A stretch of 5,611 nucleotides of DNA from Pseudomonadota bacterium (GCA_023426365.1 JAFAAW010000148.1:1-5611); one strand, 5' to 3'. Counted from the stretch's first letter, positions 1-4,898 are shown. Made by a program: numbers and translations. Notes: generated by a model not told the origin, from the letters alone.

Positions 1-693
1 CAGGCGGAGCGCGCGGCGCTGTCCGCCGGCTGGTCGGTGGGGGCGGGTACCGCGCCCAACGGCGCCATGGGCGCCAGCATCGGCGGCGGCATGGTCAGCG
101 GCGGTTCCGCCGGTGCCAGCACGGGCGGCACCAGTACCGGCACGGTGGCGGCCGGCGGCGACAGCGCCGGCGGATCCAAGGGCGGTGTGGCCGGATTGGG
201 CCAGGCGCAGGGCGGCGCCAGCGCGGGCGGCTCCACCGGCGGCTATGCCGGCCCCGGCATCGCCCAGGGCGGCGGCACGCCGGGTGGATCGGATGGCGGT
301 ACCGCCGGCGGCGACAACAACGGCGGCGGCAATCCGGGCGGCGGCGACCCCGGCGGCGGCAATCCCGGCAAGGGGGATGCGGGCGGCGGCGCGGCGGCGG
401 TGGTTTCGGCCAGGGCGTGCGAGGCTGAAAGCGACGTATGCCAGTCCACCACCACGGTCGCGGCGGCCACGGATGCGGCGGTCGCCACCGAGGCGGCGGC
501 AATCGCTCCCGAGGCGTCGGCGGTGGCGGGCCTGAGCATGGGGACCGAGACGGCCGAGGCGGCCGAGCCACCCACGCCGACCTATGCCGTCAGTGCCGCG
601 CCCCTCGACGACGGCCTGGGGCCGGAAGCGGCCGACGCCATGGACGCGGCCGCCGAGGCCAGGCTGGCGGCCGAGGCGGAGGTGGACCCGTGA
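1..693 (+). CDS. Gly/Ala-rich low-complexity protein, 3' part (5' end outside window)
   Basis: The frame is open from the first base, so the true start most likely lies upstream; a GTG at 37 is possible but has no clear ribosome binding site. About 230 residues are visible. The first 130 or so are a Gly/Ser/Ala/Thr-rich tract with few charges, ending in short GGGNP/GGGDP repeats. The remainder is Ala/Glu/Asp-rich and acidic, with two cysteines (in ARACEAE and DVCQS) and a Pro-Thr patch (PPTPTY). Third codon positions are almost all G or C, which supports this frame over the antisense proline-rich frame. I see no catalytic domain, signal peptide or membrane helix in this part. The composition suits a disordered or surface/secreted tail, but that is inference and I do not recognise the family. 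It ends 2 bases before the stop codon of the convergent DUF4142 gene. Confidence 0.6.
   Translation, partial: QAERAALSAGWSVGAGTAPNGAMGASIGGGMVSGGSAGASTGGTSTGTVAAGGDSAGGSKGGVAGLGQAQGGASAGGSTGGYAGPGIAQGGGTPGGSDGGTAGGDNNGGGNPGGGDPGGGNPGKGDAGGGAAAVVSARACEAESDVCQSTTTVAAATDAAVATEAAAIAPEASAVAGLSMGTETAEAAEPPTPTYAVSAAPLDDGLGPEAADAMDAAAEARLAAEAEVDP
322..366. repeat. Three tandem 15-base repeats encoding GGGNP/GGGDP/GGGNP
   Basis: Three in-frame 15-base units (322-336, 337-351, 352-366) each consist of three GGC codons, then AAT or GAC, then CCG or CCC. They encode the pentapeptide GGG(N/D)P three times within the Gly-rich protein. Such a tract can change copy number by slippage without breaking the frame. 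Confidence 0.8.
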
Positions 694-695
694 CC

Positions 696-1283
696 CTAGT
701 GGGGGCGTTCCGCCTCGCCCTCCATGGCGGCCTGGGCCAGTTGCTGGGCCGCATTCAACTGGTCGCGCAATTGCGGCAGCGTCGCCTGGGCCAGCGCCCC
801 ATAGCGCGGATCGGCCTGGCCCAGGCTTTCCACGTTGCGGATGGTGTCGGGGTAATGGCGGGTGATCCAGCCCAGCACCTCGCGGCCGAACAGGGCGCGG
901 TCGTTGCCCGCCAGGGCGCGCAGGCGGTTCAGCTCGCCCTCGTCCAGCCGTTCGCGCAGGGGCAGGTTCTCGGGGCCGGCGGTCTGGGCCAGTTGCTGCA
1001 ACAGCCCGCCATTGGTGATCGCCATCTCGTGCACCAATTCGCCCAGTCGGCCCGGGTCGGCCCGGCTGCCGGCCAGGGCGCCCAACTGGCTGGCGGTCGC
1101 GGCGTTGCGCGCCACGGTGGCCAGCATCTGGCGCTGCTGCGGCGCCAGCCGGGCGGCGTTGCGCTGGTCGCCCGGCAATCCCTCGGCCTGCGCCCAGGCG
1201 GCGGGTGCCCAGGCGATGGGGGGCCAGGCCGGAGCGGCGGACAGCAGGGCCAGAACAAGCAAGGCGACATGGCGAGACGACAT
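696..1283 (-). CDS. Exported DUF4142 family protein
   Basis: This is a 195-residue protein of the DUF4142 family, whose members are mostly periplasmic or outer-membrane-associated helical proteins of unknown function. The N-terminus (MSSRH, then a hydrophobic run to about residue 19) is a signal peptide; cleavage is likely after AAWA at residue 31. The mature part is helical and has the family layout: an N-terminal helix pair (LAPQQRQML, then ELVHEMAITNGGLLQQLA), a central L..L..L.GNDRALFGREVLGWITRHY segment in shortened family style, and the characteristic C-terminal TLPQLRDQLNAAQQL. I chose the ATG at 1281-1283 because a signal peptide follows directly and AAGGG sits 7 bases upstream; the frame stays open further upstream, but that part does not look like protein. 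It diverges from the small exported gene at 1407 and is convergent with the Gly-rich gene. No promoter is obvious. Confidence 0.82.
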   Translation of the reverse strand: MSSRHVALLVLALLSAAPAWPPIAWAPAAWAQAEGLPGDQRNAARLAPQQRQMLATVARNAATASQLGALAGSRADPGRLGELVHEMAITNGGLLQQLAQTAGPENLPLRERLDEGELNRLRALAGNDRALFGREVLGWITRHYPDTIRNVESLGQADPRYGALAQATLPQLRDQLNAAQQLAQAAMEGEAERPH

Positions 1284-1406
1284 GGGCGTGCCCTTGGTTG
1301 CTGGGATCGGGGTGGGCATGGTGGCGCCGGGGCGGCCGCCCTGGAAGCTGTCCGCCCGGCCACGCCCGCCTTTGGCCGGGGCGGCTATGCCTCCTGGGCC
1401 AGGGGT
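1284..1406. other. Divergent intergenic region (DUF4142 / small exported protein)
   Basis: These 123 bases separate two divergent starts and must hold the promoters for both. They are GC-rich, and I see no GGAAC/CGTT pair, no good -35/-10 pair and no notable inverted repeat. The reading frames that run through it lack coding-like composition. Confidence 0.5.
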
Positions 1407-1727
1407 ATGGCGGCCGGGCTGGCGATACTGGCGGTGTGGGCGGCGAGACCGGCGCTGGCGGTGGATTACAGCCTGGTGCGGTGGAAGAAGACCGGGCAGT
1501 GCGAGATCGTCACCCGGCTGCCGCTGTGGGGCGACCATTGGGTGCAGTTGGGCGATTACGGCTCGAAGGCCGAGGCGGAACGGGCGCTGACCAAGCTGCG
1601 CCGGACCAAAGCCTGCCCCGCCGACAAATCGGCCAAGCGGGCCGAGGTGCCGCCCGACCGGGCCAAGCCCCCGATTACCTATCGGGGCGGCCGCACAGAT
1701 AATGGGCAGGATCGCCAATTGCCTTGA
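1407..1727 (+). CDS. Small exported protein with SPOR-like segment, unknown function
   Basis: The predicted protein has 106 residues. Residues 1-18 form a short hydrophobic leader ending ALA, a plausible signal peptidase site, but without the usual positive charge at the front. The mature protein starts VDYSLVRWKKTGQCEIV and continues with LPLWGDHWVQLGDYGSKAEAERALTKLRR. The HWVQLGDYGSKAEAERAL stretch resembles the end of SPOR (peptidoglycan-binding) repeats, where an 'LG.y.s..eAe.a...L' pattern is typical; this is a pattern match by eye, not a proven homology. C32 and C70 could form a disulfide in the periplasm. The C-terminal 35 residues are basic and Pro-rich. The ATG at 1407 is the only standard start in frame that leaves a leader; its ribosome binding site is poor (AGGGG almost touching the ATG), so the start is uncertain. 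Confidence 0.6.
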   Translation: MAAGLAILAVWAARPALAVDYSLVRWKKTGQCEIVTRLPLWGDHWVQLGDYGSKAEAERALTKLRRTKACPADKSAKRAEVPPDRAKPPITYRGGRTDNGQDRQLP

Positions 1728-1744
1728 ATGCGGGCAATGCGATA

Positions 1745-1758
1745 GGCTGGTGCCGTGC
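1745..1758 (+). promoter_or_regulatory. Possible sigma-54-like -24/-12 element upstream of DUF683
   Basis: GG at 1745-1746 and GC at 1757-1758 are separated by exactly 10 bases, in the context AGGCTGG-N4-GTGC. This matches GGC, a G, and TGC of the sigma-54 consensus TGGCACG-N4-TTGC. It lies about 35 bases before the ATG. I see no NifA-type TGT-N10-ACA upstream site. GG-N10-GC is common by chance in DNA this rich in GC, so this is only a candidate. Confidence 0.2.
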
Positions 1759-1793
1759 GCTTCCGCCAGAGCCACAATCCGGGACCCCCAGCC

Positions 1794-1991
1794 ATGAGTG
1801 ACACCGACGCCCTGAAGGCCGAGATCAAGATCCTGTCAGCCCAGGCGACCCAGGCCAAGATGGACCTGCACGACCTGTCCGAGGAACTGCCGATCAACTG
1901 GCAGGACATTCCGGCGGTGGCGCAACGCTGCCACGACCTCTATGCCCGCCTGACCGAGGCGCGCGCCCGGCTGAAGGCCGCCCAGGGCTGA
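1794..1991 (+). CDS. DUF683 (Rop-like, CCE_0567-type) small protein
   Basis: This is a 65-residue, all-helical protein. The segment QAKMDLHDLSEELPINWQ (residues 20-37), followed by VAQRCHDLYARLTEARARL, matches the DUF683 pattern as I recall it: K.DLHDL.E.LP..W, then an A..........L helix. DUF683 proteins are small antiparallel helical hairpins; the cyanobacterial member CCE_0567 was described as a metalloprotein, and the family is typically encoded in nif operons. H26, C46 and H47 are candidate metal ligands here (inference). I prefer the ATG at 1794 because family members start just before the first helix; a GTG at 1755 would add 13 residues of unlike composition. The ribosome binding site is weak (GGGA about 9 bases upstream). 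The gene converges on the GlsB-like gene 20 bases downstream. Confidence 0.8.
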   Translation: MSDTDALKAEIKILSAQATQAKMDLHDLSEELPINWQDIPAVAQRCHDLYARLTEARARLKAAQG

Positions 1992-2011
1992 GCCTGGCCG
2001 GGCGCGGCCGC

Positions 2012-2269
2012 CTAGTCGACGCGGCGCCGCCCGACCGCGAAACGGTAGATGGCCAGGATAACCACGGCGCCCACCACGGCACCGATGAAGCCGGCCGATT
2101 GGTCGGCACCGTACCAGCCCACCGCCCGGCCCAGCCAGGTGGCGACCAGGGCGCCGGCGATCCCCAGCAGGATGGTGATGATGAAGCCGCCGGGGTCGCG
2201 CCCCGGCATCAGCAGCTTGGCGACGATGCCCGCCAGTAGCCCGATGATGATCGCGCCGATGAATGCCAT
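2012..2269 (-). CDS. GlsB/YeaQ/YmgE family stress-response membrane protein
   Basis: This 85-residue inner-membrane protein belongs to the transglycosylase-associated family (PF04226-type), whose members are small stress-induced membrane proteins of unclear mechanism. It has three hydrophobic helices (about residues 2-20, 29-47 and 58-79). Between helices 1 and 2 is the family motif MPGRDPGGF (residues 21-29), and the protein ends with a positive tail (GRRRVD). Glycines are frequent in all helices, as is usual for the family. The start is the ATG at 2267-2269, with a strong GGAGGG 6 bases upstream (2276-2281); an upstream ATG would add nine residues and bypass this site. It lies downstream of the murI-like gene on the same strand, but a terminator-like hairpin and its own EcfG-type promoter separate the two, so it is probably transcribed independently under stress. 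Confidence 0.92.
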   Translation of the reverse strand: MAFIGAIIIGLLAGIVAKLLMPGRDPGGFIITILLGIAGALVATWLGRAVGWYGADQSAGFIGAVVGAVVILAIYRFAVGRRRVD

Positions 2270-2286
2270 GGCTATCCCTCCGCTTG

Positions 2287-2298
2287 CCTTGCGCAAGG
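2287..2298. repeat. Perfect 12-base palindrome CCTTGCGCAAGG at the predicted transcription start
   Basis: CCTTGC is followed immediately by GCAAGG, giving a perfect 12-base palindrome with no spacer. It sits just downstream of the EcfG -10 element and about 18 bases before the GlsB-like ATG. It could be an operator half-site pair or a chance palindrome. Confidence 0.5.
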
Positions 2299-2302
2299 AA
2301 TG

Positions 2303-2327
2303 AACGGCGGCACGCCCCGCCGGTTCC
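2303..2327 (-). promoter_or_regulatory. EcfG-type (general stress response) promoter for the GlsB-like gene
   Basis: On the minus strand, GGAAC (2323-2327) is followed after exactly 16 bases by CGTT (2303-2306). This is a full match to the known alphaproteobacterial EcfG promoter consensus GGAAC-N16/17-CGTT. Transcription would begin near 2295, about 25 bases before the ATG. The position, orientation and stress-type product all agree. That an EcfG sigma factor recognises it is inference. Confidence 0.75.
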
Positions 2328-2362
2328 TTGGCCCTTGGGGGAAGGCGGCCCGCGGAGGAAGG

Positions 2363-2383
2363 GAGCGTTTGGGGGAAACGCTC
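2363..2383 (-). terminator. Terminator-like hairpin at the end of the murI-like gene
   Basis: An 8-base perfect stem (GAGCGTTT paired with AAACGCTC) with a 5-base loop overlaps the last two bases of the murI-like stop codon. Read on the minus strand it is followed by a pyrimidine-rich stretch (CCTTCCTCC) rather than a clear T run, so it may be a weak intrinsic terminator or an mRNA-stabilising hairpin. It supports separating the murI-like gene from the GlsB-like gene. Confidence 0.55.
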
Positions 2384-3215
2384 AGCCGATGTCGATCAGC
2401 TCGACCTGATCGGCCGTCAGAGGCCAGGGCACGAAGACCCGGGCGACGCGGGCGAAGCGGTCGGGGGCGTCGGTCGCCATGTAGCGGACGGTGCCGGCCG
2501 GGGCGGCGGCGGCCAGCCGCCGGTGGGCCAGCAGGTCCTCGACCGCGCTGGCGGTGGTGGTGGCGGAATCGACGATGGCCACATCGGGTCCCAGCAGGCG
2601 GCCAAGCAGGGGGTGCAGCGCCGGGAAATGGGTCGCGCCCAGCAGCAGGCAGTCGCACCGTTGCCCGGCGGGCGGGTCGATGAACAGCGCGCCCAGATAA
2701 TGGCGGACGATCCGCTCGGCGATGGGGCCGTCCACCATGCCCTCCTCGACCATGGACACGAACAGCGGGCAGGCCACCGACACCACCTGGGCGCCGGGGC
2801 GCGAATGCAGGATGGCGCGCTGATAGGTGCCGGCCTGAACCGTGCTTTCGGTGGCGATCACGCAGATGCGGCCGCCCGCGCTGGCATGGCCGGCGGCGGC
2901 GGCGCCCGGCTCGACCACGCCGATCACCGGCAGGCCGGGAAATTCGCCGCGCAGGGTTTCCAGCGCATGGGCGGACGAGGTGTTGTCGGCCACCACCAGC
3001 GCCTTGATGCCGGTGGCCACCAGGGCGCGCGTCGCCTGCACCGCGTATTGGCTGACGGCGGCGGCGCTCTTGGTGCCATAGGGCAGCCGCGCGGTGTCGC
3101 CCAGATAGACCAGGGATTCGCGTGGCAGCCTTTCGCGCAGGGCGCTCAGCACGGTCAGTCCGCCGACCCCGGAATCGAATACGCCGATGGGCAGGTCGCG
3201 GGTCTTGTGGGGCAC
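2382..3215 (-). CDS. murI: Glutamate racemase (MurI) homologue lacking both catalytic cysteines
   Basis: This 277-residue protein has normal MurI length and is collinear with the family. MurI interconverts L- and D-glutamate in the cytoplasm to supply D-Glu for peptidoglycan. Visible motifs are IGVFDSGVGGLTV (10-22, with the conserved Asp14), YLGDTARLPYGTKS (37-50), ALVVADNTSSA (72-82), PVIGVVEPG (96-104), ACPLFVSMVEEG (148-159) and LLLGATHFPAL (190-200). The two cysteines that act as acid/base in racemases normally lie in 'ACNT' and 'GCTH'. Here they are Asp77 (GAC, 2985-2987) and Ala194 (GCG, 2634-2636). Each differs from TGC/TGT by at least two bases, so a single read error does not explain it. 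I chose the GTG start at 3213-3215 because AAGGAG lies 7 bases upstream; the longer ATG form (3311) lacks this. It could be a non-racemase paralogue or a variant chemistry. The family call is firm; the activity is doubtful. Confidence 0.9.
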   Translation of the reverse strand: MPHKTRDLPIGVFDSGVGGLTVLSALRERLPRESLVYLGDTARLPYGTKSAAAVSQYAVQATRALVATGIKALVVADNTSSAHALETLRGEFPGLPVIGVVEPGAAAAGHASAGGRICVIATESTVQAGTYQRAILHSRPGAQVVSVACPLFVSMVEEGMVDGPIAERIVRHYLGALFIDPPAGQRCDCLLLGATHFPALHPLLGRLLGPDVAIVDSATTTASAVEDLLAHRRLAAAAPAGTVRYMATDAPDRFARVARVFVPWPLTADQVELIDIG

Positions 3216-3222
3216 TGCGGAA

Positions 3223-3228
3223 CTCCTT
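3223..3228 (-). promoter_or_regulatory. Ribosome binding site that fixes a GTG start for the murI-like gene
   Basis: AAGGAG on the minus strand is followed after 7 bases by GTG (3213-3215). The resulting N-terminus, VPHKTRDLPIGVFDSGVGG, fits MurI proteins, which begin shortly before the first beta strand. Confidence 0.75.
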
Positions 3229-3296
3229 GGCGAGAATGGCGCGCATCCTTGGCCGCGCCGGGCGGAAATGCAAGAGGGGGCGAAAGACGTGGATGC

Positions 3297-3322
3297 GGAA
3301 CCACGACCCATCCCGCCCTGTT
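3297..3322 (+). promoter_or_regulatory. EcfG-like promoter upstream of the cytochrome c gene
   Basis: GGAAC (3297-3301) is followed after 17 bases by TGTT (3319-3322), differing from the EcfG consensus GGAAC-N16/17-CGTT at one base. Transcription would start near 3330, giving a leader of about 29 bases. The -10 element lies inside a small inverted repeat (GCCCT-GTT-AGGGC, 3315-3327). The same spacing and -10 form recur before the YqjD-like gene. Confidence 0.55.
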
Positions 3323-3327
3323 AGGGC
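3315..3327. repeat. Inverted repeat GCCCT-GTT-AGGGC overlapping a promoter -10
   Basis: A perfect 5-base inverted repeat with a 3-base centre overlaps the TGTT of the EcfG-like site before the cytochrome c gene. It might be an operator or only a chance match, because the arms are short. Confidence 0.35.
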
Positions 3328-3358
3328 ATGGCAAACTTTCCCTGCGGGAGGATTTTCC

Positions 3359-3733
3359 ATGAGCGTGCGCGCGATCCTGGCCGCCCTGGTGCTGGCGACC
3401 GCCCCGGTTCCCGTCGTGGCGCAGACGGCCGGCGATCCGGCGGCGGGCGAAAAGGTGTTCAACCAGTGTAAGGCCTGCCACACCGTCGAGGCCGGCAAGA
3501 ACCGGGTGGGGCCGTCGCTGCACGGCGTGGTCGGGCGCAAGGCCGGCACGGTGGAGGGCTTCAACTATTCCCCCGCCATGAAGGAATACGGCCAGACCTG
3601 GACGCCCGAGAACCTGGACAAATACTTGGCCGATCCCAAGACGGCGATTCCCGGCAACAAGATGGCGTTTGCCGGGGTGAAGAAACCCGAGGACCGCGCC
3701 AATGTGATCGCCTGGCTGTCCCAGCAGAAATAG
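3359..3733 (+). CDS. Soluble periplasmic class I cytochrome c (c2/c550-like)
   Basis: This 124-residue precursor is a single-haem electron carrier. Residues 1-21 are a Sec signal peptide (MSVRAILAALVLATAP..., cleavage likely after VVA). The haem attachment motif is CKACH (37-41), with His41 as proximal ligand. Met102, in GNKMAFAG, is the likely distal ligand. The class I family motifs GPSLHGVVGRKAG (51-63), FNYSPAMKE (68-76), W81 and the C-terminal helix ending VIAWLSQ are present. The mature size of about 103 residues fits cytochrome c2/c550. It presumably shuttles electrons between the bc1 complex and an oxidase, reductase or reaction centre; the sequence alone does not say which. The ATG at 3359 has a strong GGGAGGA 6 bases upstream. 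An EcfG-like promoter precedes it and a DUF4383 gene follows after 33 bases, probably in the same transcript. Confidence 0.93.
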   Translation: MSVRAILAALVLATAPVPVVAQTAGDPAAGEKVFNQCKACHTVEAGKNRVGPSLHGVVGRKAGTVEGFNYSPAMKEYGQTWTPENLDKYLADPKTAIPGNKMAFAGVKKPEDRANVIAWLSQQK

Positions 3734-3745
3734 GCGCATTTCCCT

Positions 3746-3765
3746 TTTTGCGGAGGGCCGCAAGA
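3746..3765 (+). promoter_or_regulatory. Hairpin holding the ribosome binding site of the DUF4383 gene
   Basis: TTGCGG (3748-3753) and CCGCAA (3758-3763) form a perfect 6-base stem with loop AGGG; one wobble and one A-T pair can extend it to 3746-3765. The ribosome binding site GGAGGG (3752-3757) lies across the 5' arm and the loop, 9 bases from the ATG. No T run follows, so it is a poor intrinsic terminator; it may limit translation of the second gene relative to the cytochrome or protect the upstream mRNA. Confidence 0.5.
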
Positions 3766-3766
3766 C

Positions 3767-4201
3767 ATGAAGACCCGAACCTTCGCCCTGATCCTGGGCA
3801 TCGTCTTCCTGGTCGCCGGCATCCTGGGCTTCGTGCCCCGACTGGTCACCATGCCGGCCCAGCAGCCGTCGCTGATGGTCGAGGCCAGCCACGGCGCCCT
3901 GTTCGGGCTGTTCCCGGTCAATGCCGTGCACAACCTGGTCCATCTGGCGTTCGGCGTCTGGGGCGTGGTGGTGTGGCGCGACTTCGCCGCGTCGCGCGTC
4001 TATGCCCGGTCGGTGGCGGTGATCTATGCGGTGCTGGCGGTGCTGGGGCTGATCCCGGCCACCTCCACCTTGTTCGGGCTGGCGCCGATCCACGGCTATG
4101 ACGTCGGCCTGCACGCCATCCTGGCGATCGCCAGCGCCTATTTCGGCTTCGCCCCCGTGCCGGCGGTCGAGCGTCCCGGCGCGGCCGTGCGCCGGAACTG
4201 A
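3767..4201 (+). CDS. DUF4383 family four-helix membrane protein
   Basis: This is a 144-residue inner-membrane protein of the DUF4383 family, whose function is unknown. It has four hydrophobic helices at about residues 6-24, 44-70, 80-98 and 111-129. The family signature GLFPVNAVHNLVHLAFGVWGV (with a HNLVH pair, His55 and His59) is in helix 2, and more histidines (His42, His109, His116) lie near membrane boundaries. The tail is short and basic (AAVRRN). Haem or metal binding by the histidines can be imagined, but nothing here shows it. The ATG is preceded by GGAGGG inside a hairpin. The 33-base gap to the cytochrome c gene and the absence of an evident promoter between them suggest a shared transcript; whether the two proteins work together is unknown. 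Confidence 0.88.
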   Translation: MKTRTFALILGIVFLVAGILGFVPRLVTMPAQQPSLMVEASHGALFGLFPVNAVHNLVHLAFGVWGVVVWRDFAASRVYARSVAVIYAVLAVLGLIPATSTLFGLAPIHGYDVGLHAILAIASAYFGFAPVPAVERPGAAVRRN

Positions 4202-4204
4202 CGG

Positions 4205-4230
4205 GGAACCCGGCGGGCGCGATCCCTGTT
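4205..4230 (+). promoter_or_regulatory. EcfG-like promoter for the YqjD-like operon
   Basis: GGAAC (4205-4209) is followed after 17 bases by TGTT (4227-4230), one base off the EcfG consensus. Transcription would start near 4238, about 36 bases before the ATG. The inverted repeat CCTGG-CGGGA-CCAGG (4233-4247) lies directly at the expected start. Its gene content, of a stress-associated type, agrees with this reading. Confidence 0.55.
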
Positions 4231-4273
4231 GTCCTGGCGGGACCAGGGCGACGCAGCAACGAGGAGGAAATAC

Positions 4274-4897
4274 ATGGCCGACATCATCAAAGAACCGGGT
4301 GCCGGGACGTCCGCCGCCTCGGCCTCCACGTCACCCCCCTCCACCACCGCCGAAACCACGGACGCCCTGCGGTCGGGGGGCGAGCGGATGCTGTCGGACG
4401 CCAAGGAACGGGTGAAAAGCGCGGCCGAGTCCCAGCGCCACCGCGCCGCCGACGCGATGCGCGGCATGGCCGGGGCGCTGCACCGCGCCGCCGACGACCT
4501 CAAGCCGGAGAACGAGACCATGGGGCGCTATACCGACATGGCGGCCGAGCGGCTGGACCGCTTTGCCGGTTATCTGCGCGGCACCGACTGGGCGCAGGTG
4601 GTGGACGAGGCCGAGAACATGGCCCGGCGCCAGCCCGCGTGGTTCATCGGCGGCGCCATGGCCGCCGGCTTCCTGCTGGCCCGGGTCATCAAGAACACCG
4701 CCGAACCGCGGCGGCGCGGCAGCGATTACGCCAGCCGCATGGCGCGGCGCATGCCCGCCTCCTCGACGGCGGGTTATGGCACCAGCACCGAGGCCGGGGT
4801 CCATCCGGCGGGGCCGGCGACCACCCATCCCATCAGTTCGTCGCATATGGGCACTTCGGCACCGCCCGGTTCCGGCCCCAGCGGCGGGGAGGTGTGA
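4274..4897 (+). CDS. YqjD/ElaB (DUF883)-like membrane-anchored stress protein
   Basis: The predicted protein has 207 residues. It starts with a disordered Ala/Ser/Thr/Pro-rich segment (about 1-30), followed by an amphipathic helical region with many Ala, Arg and Glu residues (about 32-118: GERMLSDAKERVKSAAESQR and onward), which is coiled-coil or apolipoprotein-like. A single short hydrophobic helix follows (WFIGGAMAAGFLLARVI, 123-139), preceded by the RRQPAW motif; such a motif before a Gly-rich anchor is typical of YqjD/ElaB proteins. After the anchor come an Arg-rich patch and a Pro/Ser/Gly-rich tail of about 55 residues, which is longer than in E. coli YqjD. In E. coli, YqjD binds ribosomes at the inner membrane in stationary phase; a similar role here is inference. 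The ATG at 4274 has GAGGAGG 6 bases upstream. It is the first gene of a three-gene operon. Confidence 0.72.
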   Translation: MADIIKEPGAGTSAASASTSPPSTTAETTDALRSGGERMLSDAKERVKSAAESQRHRAADAMRGMAGALHRAADDLKPENETMGRYTDMAAERLDRFAGYLRGTDWAQVVDEAENMARRQPAWFIGGAMAAGFLLARVIKNTAEPRRRGSDYASRMARRMPASSTAGYGTSTEAGVHPAGPATTHPISSSHMGTSAPPGSGPSGGEV

Positions 4898-4898
4898 C

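Noticed and set aside
243..575. Antisense proline/alanine-rich frame opposite the Gly-rich gene
   Set aside because: Pro runs are the complement of the GGC/GGG codons of the plus-strand gene; no ribosome binding site and no recognisable domain.
438..1406. Long plus-strand open frame running into the small exported gene
   Set aside because: It crosses two other genes, is His/Gly/Arg-rich in the way of a shadow frame, and has no start signal; only the part from 1407 looks like protein.
1719..1748. Sigma-70-like promoter TTGCCT-N18-TAGGCT before the DUF683 gene
   Set aside because: Only 4 of 6 and 3 of 6 consensus matches, and it overlaps the end of the preceding gene; too weak to annotate.
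1284..1775. N-terminal extension of the DUF4142 frame upstream of 1283
   Set aside because: The extension is Pro/Arg/Gly-rich shadow sequence of the 1407 gene, and a clear signal peptide with ribosome binding site begins at 1283.
1992..2011. Possible bidirectional terminator between the DUF683 and GlsB-like genes
   Set aside because: Only short GGCC-type pairings and a GCGGCCGC palindrome are present, with no T runs on either side.
3219..3243. GGAAC (3219-3223) on the plus strand as another EcfG -35
   Set aside because: At 16 or 17 bases downstream the sequence is CGCG or GCGC, not CGTT/TGTT, and the GGAAC overlaps the reverse-strand murI ribosome binding site.
2328..3362. Plus-strand 344-codon open frame opposite murI
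   Set aside because: It lies entirely over the murI homologue in antisense, with no family motif; murI motifs are unambiguous.
3155..4114. Minus-strand open frame opposite the cytochrome c and DUF4383 genes
   Set aside because: Shadow of two well-supported genes, with His/Gln/Arg-rich composition typical of the opposite strand.
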